Counted from the first letter of the stretch, positions 33,102-42,706 are shown. The stretch: 64,000 nucleotides of DNA from Chitinophaga jiangningensis (GCF_900142605.1 NZ_FRBL01000008.1:62001-126000); one strand, 5' to 3'. Translations and numbers: made by a program. Notes: a model not told the origin generated them from the sequence alone.

Positions 33102-35102
33102 ATGATTTTTCTCTCCTGTCAGCCAGATGAACTTTACTTTATATGGCAAATTCAAGTTCAACTTTTCAACTTCGAGCGATTAGGTATAAACAGTAACGAT
33201 GTACATGTACTGTTTGGGATCAGGGACAAAACTATTAGCAGCAACCTAAAGCAATTTTTAGCCGAAAATGCTTTTGGTAAAGTATTTATATACCCTGATA
33301 CCCGGTCATTCATGAACTATGCATCCACCATCAGGCCACATATAATAAGAAAACATATCGAACAATTTCCGGAACTGGCTAAGGCAACAATATTTTACCA
33401 CGACTCGGATATCATTTTTACCAAGCCTCCAGCATTCAGACACCTCCTACCGGGGGACACCTGGTATGCATCGGACACCAGAAGCTACATTAGTGCTGAA
33501 TCTATAGTAAAAATTGCAGGACATAAAACATTGTACGAGATGGCGGCTATAGTTGAAATTGACCCTCACCTGCTATTGCTAAACAGCGAACACACCGGAG
33601 GGGCACAGTATATACTTAAAAATACCAACAGTTCATTCTGGCAGGAGATAGAGAACACATCCGAAAAGCTATTCAACTATCTCATGGGAAACCCGGCCAT
33701 TAATGCATTGCAGCCATGGTGCGCCGATATGTGGGCAATACTGTGGACTGCCTGGAAAAAGGGCCAGGTGATCACCGTAGACAAAGCACTAGACTTCAGC
33801 TGGCCCCACCAACCTGTTCAAACCTTATCGCGGAACTCCATCTTACATAACTGTGGCGTACCGTTAAAACTCATGGACAAAATGTTCTGCAAAGGTGCTT
33901 TTAAGGTTTATACTCCATTTGGTATAAACAAAAGAGCGTATGATCAGACGGTTTGTGCTTCCAGATATGTAGAAGAAATACATCGGTACTCCGTACACCA
34001 TAATATCAAAATTAACACAAGTACACAATCGATGAAAAAAAGATATACTGAGGAGAAAGCAATTGAGATAATTAGCGATATCCTTAAAATCAAAGCAGAA
34101 AAGACCAATAACCTCTCACAACATGATCTGCTGAGCATTTCAATTTTATTGTTTCATGCAGACCAGGTTTATCCCGATAATCAATATAAATATATTGCAG
34201 AAGCAACATTGGAAGATGCGGCCAGCAGACCGCTATCCAATGATTTCTCAATAACCAAAGGCGCTACCGCATTTGGATTAACACTTGAGCACTTGCAGCA
34301 ACATGGTTTCATAAACGTAGACATCGATGATATCCTCATGGAAGTGGATAATGCATGTACTGAATTCCTTTTGAAATCAACAAATATTAACATACAGAAT
34401 CAGTTACAAATTTTTAGTATAATCCATTATTTGTGCAAAAGATCCTGTGATAGTACAAAATTCATGCAAGCATTCGAACAGGCAGCAACCCTTCTTAAAA
34501 AATATGTTCATCAGCATTACAAGGGATTCTTGAGCAACAACAAACTCGCATCCATTGATGCGGAGCTCCCATTGCTTAGCCTCAGTTGTCAACTGTCAAG
34601 GAAAGTTCTGCCTGCAATAAGTGAACTAGTCGACATCCTTAGTACCAGTATCTTACACTATTTATATATCCGGCAAAACGAACCCAAACTGTTTACAGGA
34701 AGGATACTTAGCCATTTATGTGATGCAGAAAACATTCTTTCAAATACTGAAAAAACTGAAAAAACCAATAAGCTATTATCTTATTATGCCTCATTTTTAC
34801 AGACGCGCGCAAACACTATTTTGTTTCCAGAAAACATACATCTCTCAACAGGCATTGGCAGAGCATTGATGCACCACCTCAAACTTGCAGAACTAGCACC
34901 GAGGTTGAATGAAATATCGGTATTCAATAACTATTTAGTCGATATTATGAAAGACAGCATTATCCAGGAAACAGCACATAAACCAGGGCGCATATACCCG
35001 GTAAATAGTTTCATAAATCCAGTTTGTGAATACGGGCTATCCACCTTAGCTATTAAACAACCTGCTACATTATTACAAATTGAAAACTTATATCTTTCCT
35101 GA
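33102..35102 (+). CDS. Glycosyltransferase-like protein with C-terminal helical domain
   Basis: The 666-residue product has an N-terminal region (about 1-290) that looks like a GT-A glycosyltransferase: an LFGI strand, a DxD-type motif at D101-S-D103 (FYHDSDIIF), and WYASDTRSYISAES, GGAQYIL and WCADMWAILW segments. These recall peptidyl serine/hydroxyproline glycosyltransferases. The C-terminal half (about 330-660) is all-helical and repeats in a way that recalls the LanC barrel (GATAFGLTLEHLQQHGFI, then IDDILMEVD), but the zinc-binding Cys/His of active LanC is not visible. A protein that recognises and glycosylates the cargo is the natural guess; it is not shown. Confidence 0.6.
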   Translation: MIFLSCQPDELYFIWQIQVQLFNFERLGINSNDVHVLFGIRDKTISSNLKQFLAENAFGKVFIYPDTRSFMNYASTIRPHIIRKHIEQFPELAKATIFYHDSDIIFTKPPAFRHLLPGDTWYASDTRSYISAESIVKIAGHKTLYEMAAIVEIDPHLLLLNSEHTGGAQYILKNTNSSFWQEIENTSEKLFNYLMGNPAINALQPWCADMWAILWTAWKKGQVITVDKALDFSWPHQPVQTLSRNSILHNCGVPLKLMDKMFCKGAFKVYTPFGINKRAYDQTVCASRYVEEIHRYSVHHNIKINTSTQSMKKRYTEEKAIEIISDILKIKAEKTNNLSQHDLLSISILLFHADQVYPDNQYKYIAEATLEDAASRPLSNDFSITKGATAFGLTLEHLQQHGFINVDIDDILMEVDNACTEFLLKSTNINIQNQLQIFSIIHYLCKRSCDSTKFMQAFEQAATLLKKYVHQHYKGFLSNNKLASIDAELPLLSLSCQLSRKVLPAISELVDILSTSILHYLYIRQNEPKLFTGRILSHLCDAENILSNTEKTEKTNKLLSYYASFLQTRANTILFPENIHLSTGIGRALMHHLKLAELAPRLNEISVFNNYLVDIMKDSIIQETAHKPGRIYPVNSFINPVCEYGLSTLAIKQPATLLQIENLYLS

Positions 35103-35103
35103 T

Positions 35104-35844
35104 ATGACTATTACACTTTTTACAATAACGCGTAACACCGCACATCGACTGGAAGAATGGATTGCCTTTCACAGTTCCATAGGAATAGATGAAATCATAA
35201 TTTATCTGGATCATCCAACCGACAATAGTATTCAACTGTTACAAAAGCTGCAACATCAATACAACATTACGTACAAAGTTTTACCACCAGACGGCGCATA
35301 TTTGGACGGGCGCTTTGGAAGCGAATATATAAAATGGCTGCAGGAGCATGGAAATCCACTGGAGAATGCGCCGCATATTAAACGGCAATTCAATGCTATT
35401 AAAACAATACTCTCATCTTTAAAAGTAAAATATGAAGGACAAAATCATTGGACTGCATTTATTGATGTAGATGAATTCCTGGTTCCCCAAAAGACAACAA
35501 AAATCAAGGAAATCATTGAAAAATATCAACGCTTTTACAGTCGGATTGTGGCATTCGACTATCGCTTTGAATTACCAAAAGATATATTCATTCCATTTAT
35601 TGAGCAATGCACTATTAGGCGACCTGTCACTCAGATGACAGAACACTGGCCAACAAGAAAATCAATCATACGAACAACCTACCATACCGAAATAAAATGC
35701 TTGCACGATTTAGATCAATCCCCATACCTAATCATAGATGATGAGCTCAAACTGTATCACTATCGGGAACAGGCCTCCTTTCCAGCTGATACCTATTTTA
35801 TAGAAGACAGAAGGGCACTCATTCTAAAACAGCAATTAACATGA
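35104..35844 (+). CDS. Glycosyltransferase (GT2/GT92-like)
   Basis: The 246-residue product is a single GT-A domain with the ITLFTITRNTAHRLEEWIAFHSSIGIDEIIIYLDH start typical of the Glyco_tranf_2_4/GT92-like group and a DVDEF metal-binding motif at D121-D123. No membrane segment is seen, so it acts in the cytoplasm. The frame can be read from a TTG at 35080, but ATG at 35104, right after the previous stop, is the better start. Its stop overlaps the next start (ATGA). Donor and acceptor are unknown. Confidence 0.85.
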   Translation: MTITLFTITRNTAHRLEEWIAFHSSIGIDEIIIYLDHPTDNSIQLLQKLQHQYNITYKVLPPDGAYLDGRFGSEYIKWLQEHGNPLENAPHIKRQFNAIKTILSSLKVKYEGQNHWTAFIDVDEFLVPQKTTKIKEIIEKYQRFYSRIVAFDYRFELPKDIFIPFIEQCTIRRPVTQMTEHWPTRKSIIRTTYHTEIKCLHDLDQSPYLIIDDELKLYHYREQASFPADTYFIEDRRALILKQQLT

Positions 35845-36554
35845 AGAAATTGCAATTCCAAAAACTAGTTTCGTTTACGATAATAACAGTTGTAAAAAAT
35901 GGCGCCAAATTTCTCAAAGATGCTATAAAAAGCATCAGGGATCAACAATATCCACACATTGAATACATTGTGATTGATGGAGCAAGCATAGATGGCACGA
36001 TTGATATTATCCAACAAAATAACGATATCATTACAAAATGGATAAGTGAGGCAGATAACGGGATCAGCGAAGCTATGAATAAAGGCATTCAGCAATCAAC
36101 TAACGAAATTATAGGTATTATTCATTCAGATGACTGGTACATGCCGAATATTCTACAACCATTGTCCGATTTTATTTTCGAAAATCCATCTTTTGACGTT
36201 TATTATGGTAAAACAGCATTACTCGGGGAAACAGGCAGTCCCAGAATACTACCCCTACCCGACAGTCATCTTTTTTTGAAGAATGGCATGACGCTGGCAC
36301 ACCCATCTGTATTCATCCGTCGTGAGGCTTATCAGACCTATGGCACATTTGAAAATAATTTCAAAATCGCAATGGACTATGAGTTACTTCTGCGATTTAT
36401 TATAAATGGAGCCAGGTTTAAATATTTCAATCAACAACTAGCCTACCACAGACCTGGAGGCATAAGCAACCGATTATATTCACAGGGAACAGCTGAATGC
36501 AAACTGGCCCAACACATTCATCTTCATAAAAGTGAAAATAAAATTAAAATTTGA
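35841..36554 (+). CDS. Family 2 glycosyltransferase
   Basis: The 237-residue product is a GT2 with the N-terminal FTIITVVKNGAKFLKDAIKSIRDQQYPHIEYIVIDGASIDGT nucleotide-binding region and a metal-binding SDD at 96-98. The later segment TLAHPSVFIRREAY is typical of the subgroup. It probably transfers a sugar from a nucleotide donor in the cytoplasm. It is coupled to the genes on both sides by overlaps. The acceptor could be the exported cargo, a glycan or a lipid carrier. Confidence 0.88.
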   Translation: MKKLQFQKLVSFTIITVVKNGAKFLKDAIKSIRDQQYPHIEYIVIDGASIDGTIDIIQQNNDIITKWISEADNGISEAMNKGIQQSTNEIIGIIHSDDWYMPNILQPLSDFIFENPSFDVYYGKTALLGETGSPRILPLPDSHLFLKNGMTLAHPSVFIRREAYQTYGTFENNFKIAMDYELLLRFIINGARFKYFNQQLAYHRPGGISNRLYSQGTAECKLAQHIHLHKSENKIKI

Positions 36555-37497
36555 AGAAAAAAGATCCTTAGACCAGGAAGAATTTCCAGCCGTAACCATT
36601 ATCATACCAGTCCGAAATAATGAAACGAAATTAAAGGTATGCCTGCATGCCATTTCAGGGCAGGAATACCCAAGCGGAAAAATAGAAATATTGGTTGTAG
36701 ATAACAACTCCTCGTGCCCTCCAAGTGAAGTAGTAGAGAAATATGGCAATGCCAAATTACTATTCTACAGAAGTACGAATAGCCCCTACCCTTCCAGAAA
36801 CTTAGGAATCAGGAATGCCAAAAATGAAATTATTATATTACTTGATTCCAATTGCATTCCCTCACCAAGGTGGCTAATTACAGGCATCAGGGCTTTGCAG
36901 GCCACCCATGCATCGGCAGTTGCAGGTGACATCAGGTTCTACTATTCCAAACAGATTAATAGTGGCCATTTCGCGGACACCTTGCTTTTCGCAAATGTGG
37001 AGGCCGCAATTATGAATGGTGGTGCACCTGGGGGGAATATCTTTACCAAAAAAGAAACATTCAGACAATTTGGGTACTTCCCGGAAACCATCAGATCAAA
37101 TGGTGACTCAATATGGTCTAACAATATTACCAGAAATGGCGGGCTAATAATCTACGAAAAGAATGCATATGTAGAATATGCAGCAAGGGGTACATGGCAA
37201 TTTTTCAGAAAATCTTACCGCATCGGAAAAGGCAGCTATTATTACTGGAAATTTCTAGGATACTCAAATTACAAAATGATTTCGCTGTCGCTACGACAGA
37301 TAAATCAATTCAGCCATACAGACATTAAAAAGGCAATCAAAATTAGGTTTCCAGAACACACCAGGCCTCCACTTGTGAAAATTCACCTGGTCATCCAAAT
37401 CGGTTTCATTTTACGAGCGATTGCCAGAACCCAAACGATGTTTGTACAAAAATTATTCAGGAATATAAATAACAGTATTCATTCCCAGAACTTTTAA
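36532..37497 (+). CDS. Family 2 glycosyltransferase with C-terminal extension
   Basis: The 321-residue product has a GT2 core (PAVTIIIPVRNNETKLKVCL, then ILVVDNNSSCP) but the usual DxD is DSN (D105-S-N107). A later GDSIWSNNITRNG segment and a C-terminal amphipathic region of about 90 residues follow. The start appears to be GTG at 36532, inside the previous gene by 23 bases; this keeps the N-terminus of the fold intact. It belongs to the same coupled operon. Donor and acceptor are unknown. Confidence 0.82.
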   Translation: MKIKLKFEEKRSLDQEEFPAVTIIIPVRNNETKLKVCLHAISGQEYPSGKIEILVVDNNSSCPPSEVVEKYGNAKLLFYRSTNSPYPSRNLGIRNAKNEIIILLDSNCIPSPRWLITGIRALQATHASAVAGDIRFYYSKQINSGHFADTLLFANVEAAIMNGGAPGGNIFTKKETFRQFGYFPETIRSNGDSIWSNNITRNGGLIIYEKNAYVEYAARGTWQFFRKSYRIGKGSYYYWKFLGYSNYKMISLSLRQINQFSHTDIKKAIKIRFPEHTRPPLVKIHLVIQIGFILRAIARTQTMFVQKLFRNINNSIHSQNF

Positions 37498-37499
37498 CA

Positions 37500-39731
37500 A
37501 TGATTTTTAACTCTTTTCCTTCCGAGAGACAAATGGACATGATGGATTGCGGCCCAGCTTGTCTAAAAATGATCGCAAAATATTATGGGAAATTCTACTC
37601 CCTGCAGTTCATGCGAGATAAATGCGGATCAACCAGGAGTGGCATTTCGATATCCGATCTTAGTCATGCGGCAGAAAATATTGGTCTTCGTACAATCGCC
37701 TTAAAATGCACAGTAGCGGACCTGGTTGACAAAGTACCTTTGCCAGCAGTTATACACTGGGACAACAGCCATTTCGCAGTTGTTTATAAAACTTCATCAA
37801 ATAAAAAAGAAAATATTATTTACGTATCTGATCCCGCAAAAGGCCATGTCAAATACACGGCTAGTCAATTTTCCGAAAGATGGTTAAAAAGAAAAACCGA
37901 CAAGGGAATTGTTATGGCCATTGAACCACAATCAAAATTTTATGAAAATGAAATAGTAACAAAATCCGAAAACAGAAAAACGCTTCTGAGTATTCTTGGC
38001 TATTTCCTACCATATAAAAAAAGCTTTGTTCATCTGTTCATTATTATGTTACTGATTACTATATTACAGGGTTTACTCCCCTTCATCAGTAAGTCAGTAA
38101 TTGACGTAGGCATACAAACCCACGACACTAACTTTATTAACATTGTAATGATTGCTAATATCACAATCATTATAGGAGTATTACTGAGTAATATTGCACG
38201 GGATTGGATACTACTTCATATAACCAGCAGAATTAACGTGGCCCTGATTTCTGACTATTTAATCAAACTCATGAGGTTACCGATCACATTTTTCGAGAAC
38301 AAAATGTCCGGTGACATACTACAACGTGCCCAAGACCACGATCGCATAAGAAGCTTCATCATGAACAATTCGTTAAACATGATTTTCTCCACATTGACAT
38401 TCCTGGTATTTGGCATTATCATGTTTGTTTATAATCCTGTCATATTTTACTTTTTCCTGACAGGTAGCATTATTTATATTGCATGGGTACTTGCATTCTT
38501 TAAAGTAAGACGAAAATTGGACTGGGAGTATTTTGATCTGATCAGCAAGAATCAGAGTTACTGGGTTGAAACTATTGGTAGTATCACGGATATCAAAATC
38601 AATAATTATGAAAAAGAGCGTAGATGGAAGTGGGAGAATATTCAGGCAAGATTATATCACGTAAATAAGAGAGTTTTAAATATCAACAATATCCAGAATA
38701 CAGGTGCTCAATTCATTGATCAATTAAAAAATCTGCTTATAACTTTTTATTGCGCAAAAGCGGTTTTATCAGGAGACATTACTTATGGTGTGATGATTTC
38801 CACCCAGTTTATCATTGGCATGCTAAATACCCCTGTCACACAATTCATACAGTTTATTATATCCTTTCAATTCGCTCAGATAAGTTTCCTGAGGTTGAAC
38901 GAAATCCACCAATTAAAAGATGAGCATGATGCGGTAGGACAAACCAGCATGGATCTTCCGGATAACAAAAGTCTTGTGCTGACAAATGTGGCATTTCAGT
39001 ATACACCAAACAGCAAGTTGGTACTCCAAGGGATCAGACTAGTTATTCCAGAAGGAAAAATAACAGCCATAGTTGGAGATAGTGGCAGTGGCAAATCTAC
39101 ATTGCTCAAATTATTACTACGGCTATATAAGCCTAGCTTTGGAGAAATCTGCATAGGAGAGATGAATATTAATAATATAAGTTTACGGCAATGGAGAGAT
39201 AAATGCGGTGCCGTAATGCAAGACGGAAAAATATTTAATGACACTATCCTGAACAATATTGTTTTGGACGACCCTAAGATAGATTTTGATCGGTTAAAAA
39301 AGGCGATTCAGACTGCAAATATTGCATCTGAAATTGAGGCACTCCCACTTGGTTACGAAACTATGATGGGAGAAATGGGCAGAGGGCTCAGTGGAGGGCA
39401 GAAACAACGGATTTTAATTGCCAGGGCACTATACAAAAACCCGGAATATCTTTTTTTTGATGAGGCTACCAATTCTCTGGATACCATTAATGAACAAAAA
39501 ATAACGAAAGCTCTCGATGAGGTATTTCATGGCAAAACTGTGGTAGTAGTGGCTCATCGATTAAGTACCATTCAAAAAGCTGATCAGATTATTGTGCTAC
39601 AAAATGGGATGATCGCTGAAATAGGTAATCACGAAATTCTGATGGCAAAAAAAGGAAGGTATGCACAGTTAGTTCAAACTCAGATGTCAATGTCTGAAAT
39701 GCATCCCTCACACCATGAAAATGTAGTATAA
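37500..39731 (+). CDS. C39 peptidase-containing ABC transporter (PCAT)
   Basis: The 743-residue protein has three domains. The C39 peptidase (about 1-140) has Q11, catalytic C17 (MDCGPAC), H91 (NSHFAVVY) and D111 (SDPAKG). The transmembrane domain (about 170-460) has six helices. The ATPase domain (about 490-740) has Walker A GDSGSGKST (near 526), signature LSGGQKQR (near 629) and Walker B YLFFDEA (near 650). It removes double-glycine leaders and exports the cargo across the inner membrane with ATP. The protein of 31767-32279 is its obvious substrate. It acts with the adaptor encoded just downstream. Confidence 0.95.
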   Translation: MIFNSFPSERQMDMMDCGPACLKMIAKYYGKFYSLQFMRDKCGSTRSGISISDLSHAAENIGLRTIALKCTVADLVDKVPLPAVIHWDNSHFAVVYKTSSNKKENIIYVSDPAKGHVKYTASQFSERWLKRKTDKGIVMAIEPQSKFYENEIVTKSENRKTLLSILGYFLPYKKSFVHLFIIMLLITILQGLLPFISKSVIDVGIQTHDTNFINIVMIANITIIIGVLLSNIARDWILLHITSRINVALISDYLIKLMRLPITFFENKMSGDILQRAQDHDRIRSFIMNNSLNMIFSTLTFLVFGIIMFVYNPVIFYFFLTGSIIYIAWVLAFFKVRRKLDWEYFDLISKNQSYWVETIGSITDIKINNYEKERRWKWENIQARLYHVNKRVLNINNIQNTGAQFIDQLKNLLITFYCAKAVLSGDITYGVMISTQFIIGMLNTPVTQFIQFIISFQFAQISFLRLNEIHQLKDEHDAVGQTSMDLPDNKSLVLTNVAFQYTPNSKLVLQGIRLVIPEGKITAIVGDSGSGKSTLLKLLLRLYKPSFGEICIGEMNINNISLRQWRDKCGAVMQDGKIFNDTILNNIVLDDPKIDFDRLKKAIQTANIASEIEALPLGYETMMGEMGRGLSGGQKQRILIARALYKNPEYLFFDEATNSLDTINEQKITKALDEVFHGKTVVVVAHRLSTIQKADQIIVLQNGMIAEIGNHEILMAKKGRYAQLVQTQMSMSEMHPSHHENVV

Positions 39732-39750
39732 TAATATCACAACCATCGTT

Positions 39751-41079
39751 ATGACAACCATCAATCCAAAGCTCAAGGAAATTATAGAAGATCAGCAATC
39801 AGAGGAAATACAGCATATCATTAACAGGATGCCAACTACATTCAGTTCAATAATTTGCTATATAATAAGTTTTATTTTCATCAGTTTATTGCTGTGTGGC
39901 TGGATCGTCAAATATCCAGACGTTATAATCGGTAACATTACCATCAATACAAATACAAGCCCCATAAAACTAATTGCAAGTAGTTATGGCAAACTTAAAC
40001 TGGGCAAAACTCAATCACTTAAAAGTGTCAGGGAAGGAGAATTAATTGCTTACATTGAGAATTCTGCAGCGCCTGAGGTCGTGCTACGAATCGATAGCCT
40101 TACAGTTGGATTTAATCCTAATATTGATAATCTAGTTAGCTTTTATGAAAAACTACCTCAAGATATCGCTCTAGGTGAGCTTAATACATATTATTTTTCA
40201 TTAATAAAGGCACTTCAGGACTTTAAAAACAGCAAGACGGACCAACTTTATGACAAACAATCAGCGAGCCTGAAGGAGTTGATAACAGAACAAACAACTG
40301 CAATTACTGCTGCACAAAATCGTGTGAAAATGAGCCTCAATAACCTCACACTATCCAGCAAGTTTTTCAAGAGAGATAGTATACTTTTCGTGGAGAAAGT
40401 TATTAGCGAAGCAGATTTTGACAAGACGCAAATCAACTATATCAGTGCGAAGGATGGTCATCAAAATGCGCTTAACAATTTAACTGTAAGCAATCAGCAG
40501 TTAATGCAAACAGAAAGTAAGCTTCAGGAATTGCAAATTGCTCACCCCGAGAAAAACAAAGAGATCCAGATAGCAGCTATCTCTGCGTTTAATGATCTTA
40601 TAGACAATATACAAAACTGGAAACGAAAATACCTATTTATTTCTCCCTTTGCTGGAAAAATACAGTTCCTTAAATTCTATTCGGATAACCAATACATACA
40701 GTCAGGGGAACCTGTATTTGCTATTATCCCAGAACAAAACGCAGTATTGGGCCAGGTAATGCTACCTGCTACTGGTGCTGGCAAACTTAAAAACGGCCAG
40801 GAAGTTATAGTAAAACTTGACAATTTTCCGTATTTGGAATACGGTAGTGTGTCAGGAAGGGTGCAAAATATTTCATTAACAACAAGTACCACTAAAACAG
40901 ACAAAAGTGAAATCGAAGTCTACCTGATATCGGTAGAATTCCCAAGGCAACTGACCACAAATTATGGGGTCAGATTGGAACATAAGGCAGAAGCAAAAGG
41001 AACTGCTGAAATTATTACAAATGACCGCAGGCTGCTTGAAAGATTATTTGATAATTTAAAATACGTGTTAAAAAGATAA
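39751..41079 (+). CDS. HlyD family periplasmic adaptor (membrane fusion protein)
   Basis: The 442-residue product has one N-terminal membrane segment (about 31-55), a biotinyl-lipoyl-like half motif (SYGKLKLGKTQSLKSVREGELIAYIEN), a long coiled coil (about 165-290) and the returning lipoyl half (YLFISPFAGKIQFLKFYSDNQYIQSGEPVFAII), then a beta-barrel domain. It should bridge the PCAT to a TolC-type outer-membrane channel, which is not encoded in the window. It is the last gene of the export cluster and is followed by a terminator. Confidence 0.93.
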   Translation: MTTINPKLKEIIEDQQSEEIQHIINRMPTTFSSIICYIISFIFISLLLCGWIVKYPDVIIGNITINTNTSPIKLIASSYGKLKLGKTQSLKSVREGELIAYIENSAAPEVVLRIDSLTVGFNPNIDNLVSFYEKLPQDIALGELNTYYFSLIKALQDFKNSKTDQLYDKQSASLKELITEQTTAITAAQNRVKMSLNNLTLSSKFFKRDSILFVEKVISEADFDKTQINYISAKDGHQNALNNLTVSNQQLMQTESKLQELQIAHPEKNKEIQIAAISAFNDLIDNIQNWKRKYLFISPFAGKIQFLKFYSDNQYIQSGEPVFAIIPEQNAVLGQVMLPATGAGKLKNGQEVIVKLDNFPYLEYGSVSGRVQNISLTTSTTKTDKSEIEVYLISVEFPRQLTTNYGVRLEHKAEAKGTAEIITNDRRLLERLFDNLKYVLKR

Positions 41080-41098
41080 ACATCGTAAATTTATGATA

Positions 41099-41151
41099 AA
41101 TGACATGTAATAACAGCAAGAACTCAAAATATCTTGTTATTACATGTCATT
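41099..41151. terminator. Bidirectional terminator, 17-bp perfect stem
   Basis: AATGACATGTAATAACA (41099-41115) pairs perfectly with 41135-41151 around a 19-base loop. It separates the export cluster from the convergent hydrolase gene, which ends at 41156, and marks the right border of the AT-rich region. Confidence 0.7.
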
Positions 41152-41155
41152 CAGG

Positions 41156-41995
41156 CTATTTCACTCGTTCCCTTAACCAACTCAACAAATCCGCCATCAC
41201 TACTTCTTTCTGCAAGTCATTCAGCAAATCATGATAGTGTCCTTCATAGAGCTTCAGCGTTTTATCCGCCGCGCCGGCATGCTCGTAGAAATACTGGCTG
41301 CCTTCATGTTTCGTAGCTTTATCAGCAGTACCATGGAGGATCAGCAGGGGAAGCTTAATAGCGGGCATTTCGCTTTTTAAACGCTCATCTGCCAGTACCA
41401 GCTGCTGCACCGTTTTCGTAGGTTGCACCTCGTTCGCAATCAGCGGGTCAGCGTTCATGAAATCTACTACTGCTTTGTCGCGGGAGAAGTCCTCGTTTTT
41501 CAGCTTCAGTACATGCGCATGGGGGAATACATGACTCAGCCCTTTCAACACAGCGAGGGCAAAATCGGGTGCTGGTACCTGGAAGGCGAAGCTCTCACAG
41601 ATAAAGCCGCTCAGTTTCTGTTGATAGTCCAGCGTATAAACCGCCGATAGTACGCCGCCGGCGCTATGTCCCAGCAGGAATACGGGCAGGCCGGGATATG
41701 CGGCTTTTGCCATCTCCACTAACTGATCCAGATCCTTAACAAAAGCGGTGTAGTCTGCAATATAGTAGCGCTCTCCATCGGAATTTCCTCTTCCGGGCCA
41801 GTCGATACCATATACTTCAAACTGTTCATTTACCAGTTGTTCCGCGGTCCATTGAAAGTAGCCGCTGTGGGAGTTAAAGCCATGTGCCAGTATCACAACG
41901 GCTGTAGGGTTAGCAGCTTTCCAGTTACGATAGTATACGTTTAAACCATCGGCAGCCGTGAAAGTAGCGGTCTGCATTGGGGTAGTGTTTGCCAT
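41156..41995 (-). CDS. Alpha/beta hydrolase, monoacylglycerol lipase-like
   Basis: The 279-residue enzyme has an alpha/beta hydrolase fold of monoacylglycerol lipase type: oxyanion region LAHGFNSHSG, nucleophile S111 in GHSAGG, acid in LHGTADKAT and catalytic His in GHYHDLLND. No signal peptide is seen with the chosen start. The frame is open to 42082, but ATG at 41995 begins at a natural N-terminus and the upstream extension looks non-coding. It probably hydrolyses monoacylglycerols or similar esters in the cytoplasm. It stands apart from the neighbouring clusters. Confidence 0.88.
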   Translation of the reverse strand: MANTTPMQTATFTAADGLNVYYRNWKAANPTAVVILAHGFNSHSGYFQWTAEQLVNEQFEVYGIDWPGRGNSDGERYYIADYTAFVKDLDQLVEMAKAAYPGLPVFLLGHSAGGVLSAVYTLDYQQKLSGFICESFAFQVPAPDFALAVLKGLSHVFPHAHVLKLKNEDFSRDKAVVDFMNADPLIANEVQPTKTVQQLVLADERLKSEMPAIKLPLLILHGTADKATKHEGSQYFYEHAGAADKTLKLYEGHYHDLLNDLQKEVVMADLLSWLRERVK

Positions 41996-42101
41996 GAGAT
42001 AGTATTTTGTGGTAACGTTACAAATGTAAGGTTTGAGGCGACCATCTGGTTCACTATAGCTCATATTTACATCAGAATGCACGAATGGTACATCTTTTTC
42101 T

Positions 42102-42617
42102 CTAATCTTTTCTCACCCAGCGCCAAACTGCCCTTGAGAACACCACCAAATAAGTTATTAACAGCCCTACGAATCCTGTCAGTGTAATTTTAAACCACTT
42201 AGTATCAGCCGTCTTTACTTCTTCCGGATTAATGATATAAGAAGCATTCTTCTTAAGACCTATTACACGCACTTTGTTGCTACGTTCACCCAGTATATTC
42301 CTATCTGCCTCAAGGATATTAATCGTGATCGTATCCATTGGCAGCATAGCGTCCAATGCAGCTTTTGCGGAATCATGATCCGTGAGGATATCATAACTTC
42401 CTCTTATTATGATGAACGAACATGGATATTCAGCGACGGTAAATTTGTAATATGGCTCTTCCTTATGGGGCTTATAATAAACAGGCAACTCTTTCACTGA
42501 CACGTTAATCTCCGTGAGCCCCTGGCCTGTATAATAGTAGGCATCTGTCCTACATATCAGGAGGAAAACACCAATAGCTATAAGCAACAGCAACGAACCA
42601 GCTTTAAAAATTGACAT
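42102..42617 (-). CDS. Hypothetical protein with two membrane segments
   Basis: The 171-residue product has an N-terminal hydrophobic segment (about 7-22), a periplasmic domain of about 115 residues with several Tyr, and a C-terminal membrane segment (about 143-162) followed by RAVWRWVRKD. I do not recognise it. It lies after the terminator of the xylan locus and before the hydrolase, on the same strand as both. No motif suggests a function. Confidence 0.65.
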   Translation of the reverse strand: MSIFKAGSLLLLIAIGVFLLICRTDAYYYTGQGLTEINVSVKELPVYYKPHKEEPYYKFTVAEYPCSFIIIRGSYDILTDHDSAKAALDAMLPMDTITINILEADRNILGERSNKVRVIGLKKNASYIINPEEVKTADTKWFKITLTGFVGLLITYLVVFSRAVWRWVRKD

Positions 42618-42649
42618 CAGGTTGAATTAGCAAAAGACCGCAAGATAAA

Positions 42650-42688
42650 AAATCCTGCCAGTCGGAAGACTCCGTCCGGGCAGGATTT
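42650..42688 (-). terminator. Intrinsic terminator of the xylan locus
   Basis: On the minus strand AAATCCTGCC (42688-42679) pairs with GGCAGGATTT (42659-42650), with a 19-base loop, and the 3' arm continues into TTTTTT. It lies just after the stop of the xylanase gene and should end the long xylan operon. Confidence 0.82.
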
Positions 42689-42706
42689 CTTTCTTATATG
42701 TCAACC

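Noticed and set aside
33102..35102. Active LanC-type lanthionine cyclase.
   Set aside because: The helical C-terminal half lacks the conserved zinc-binding Cys and His residues, and no LanB or dehydratase is encoded nearby.
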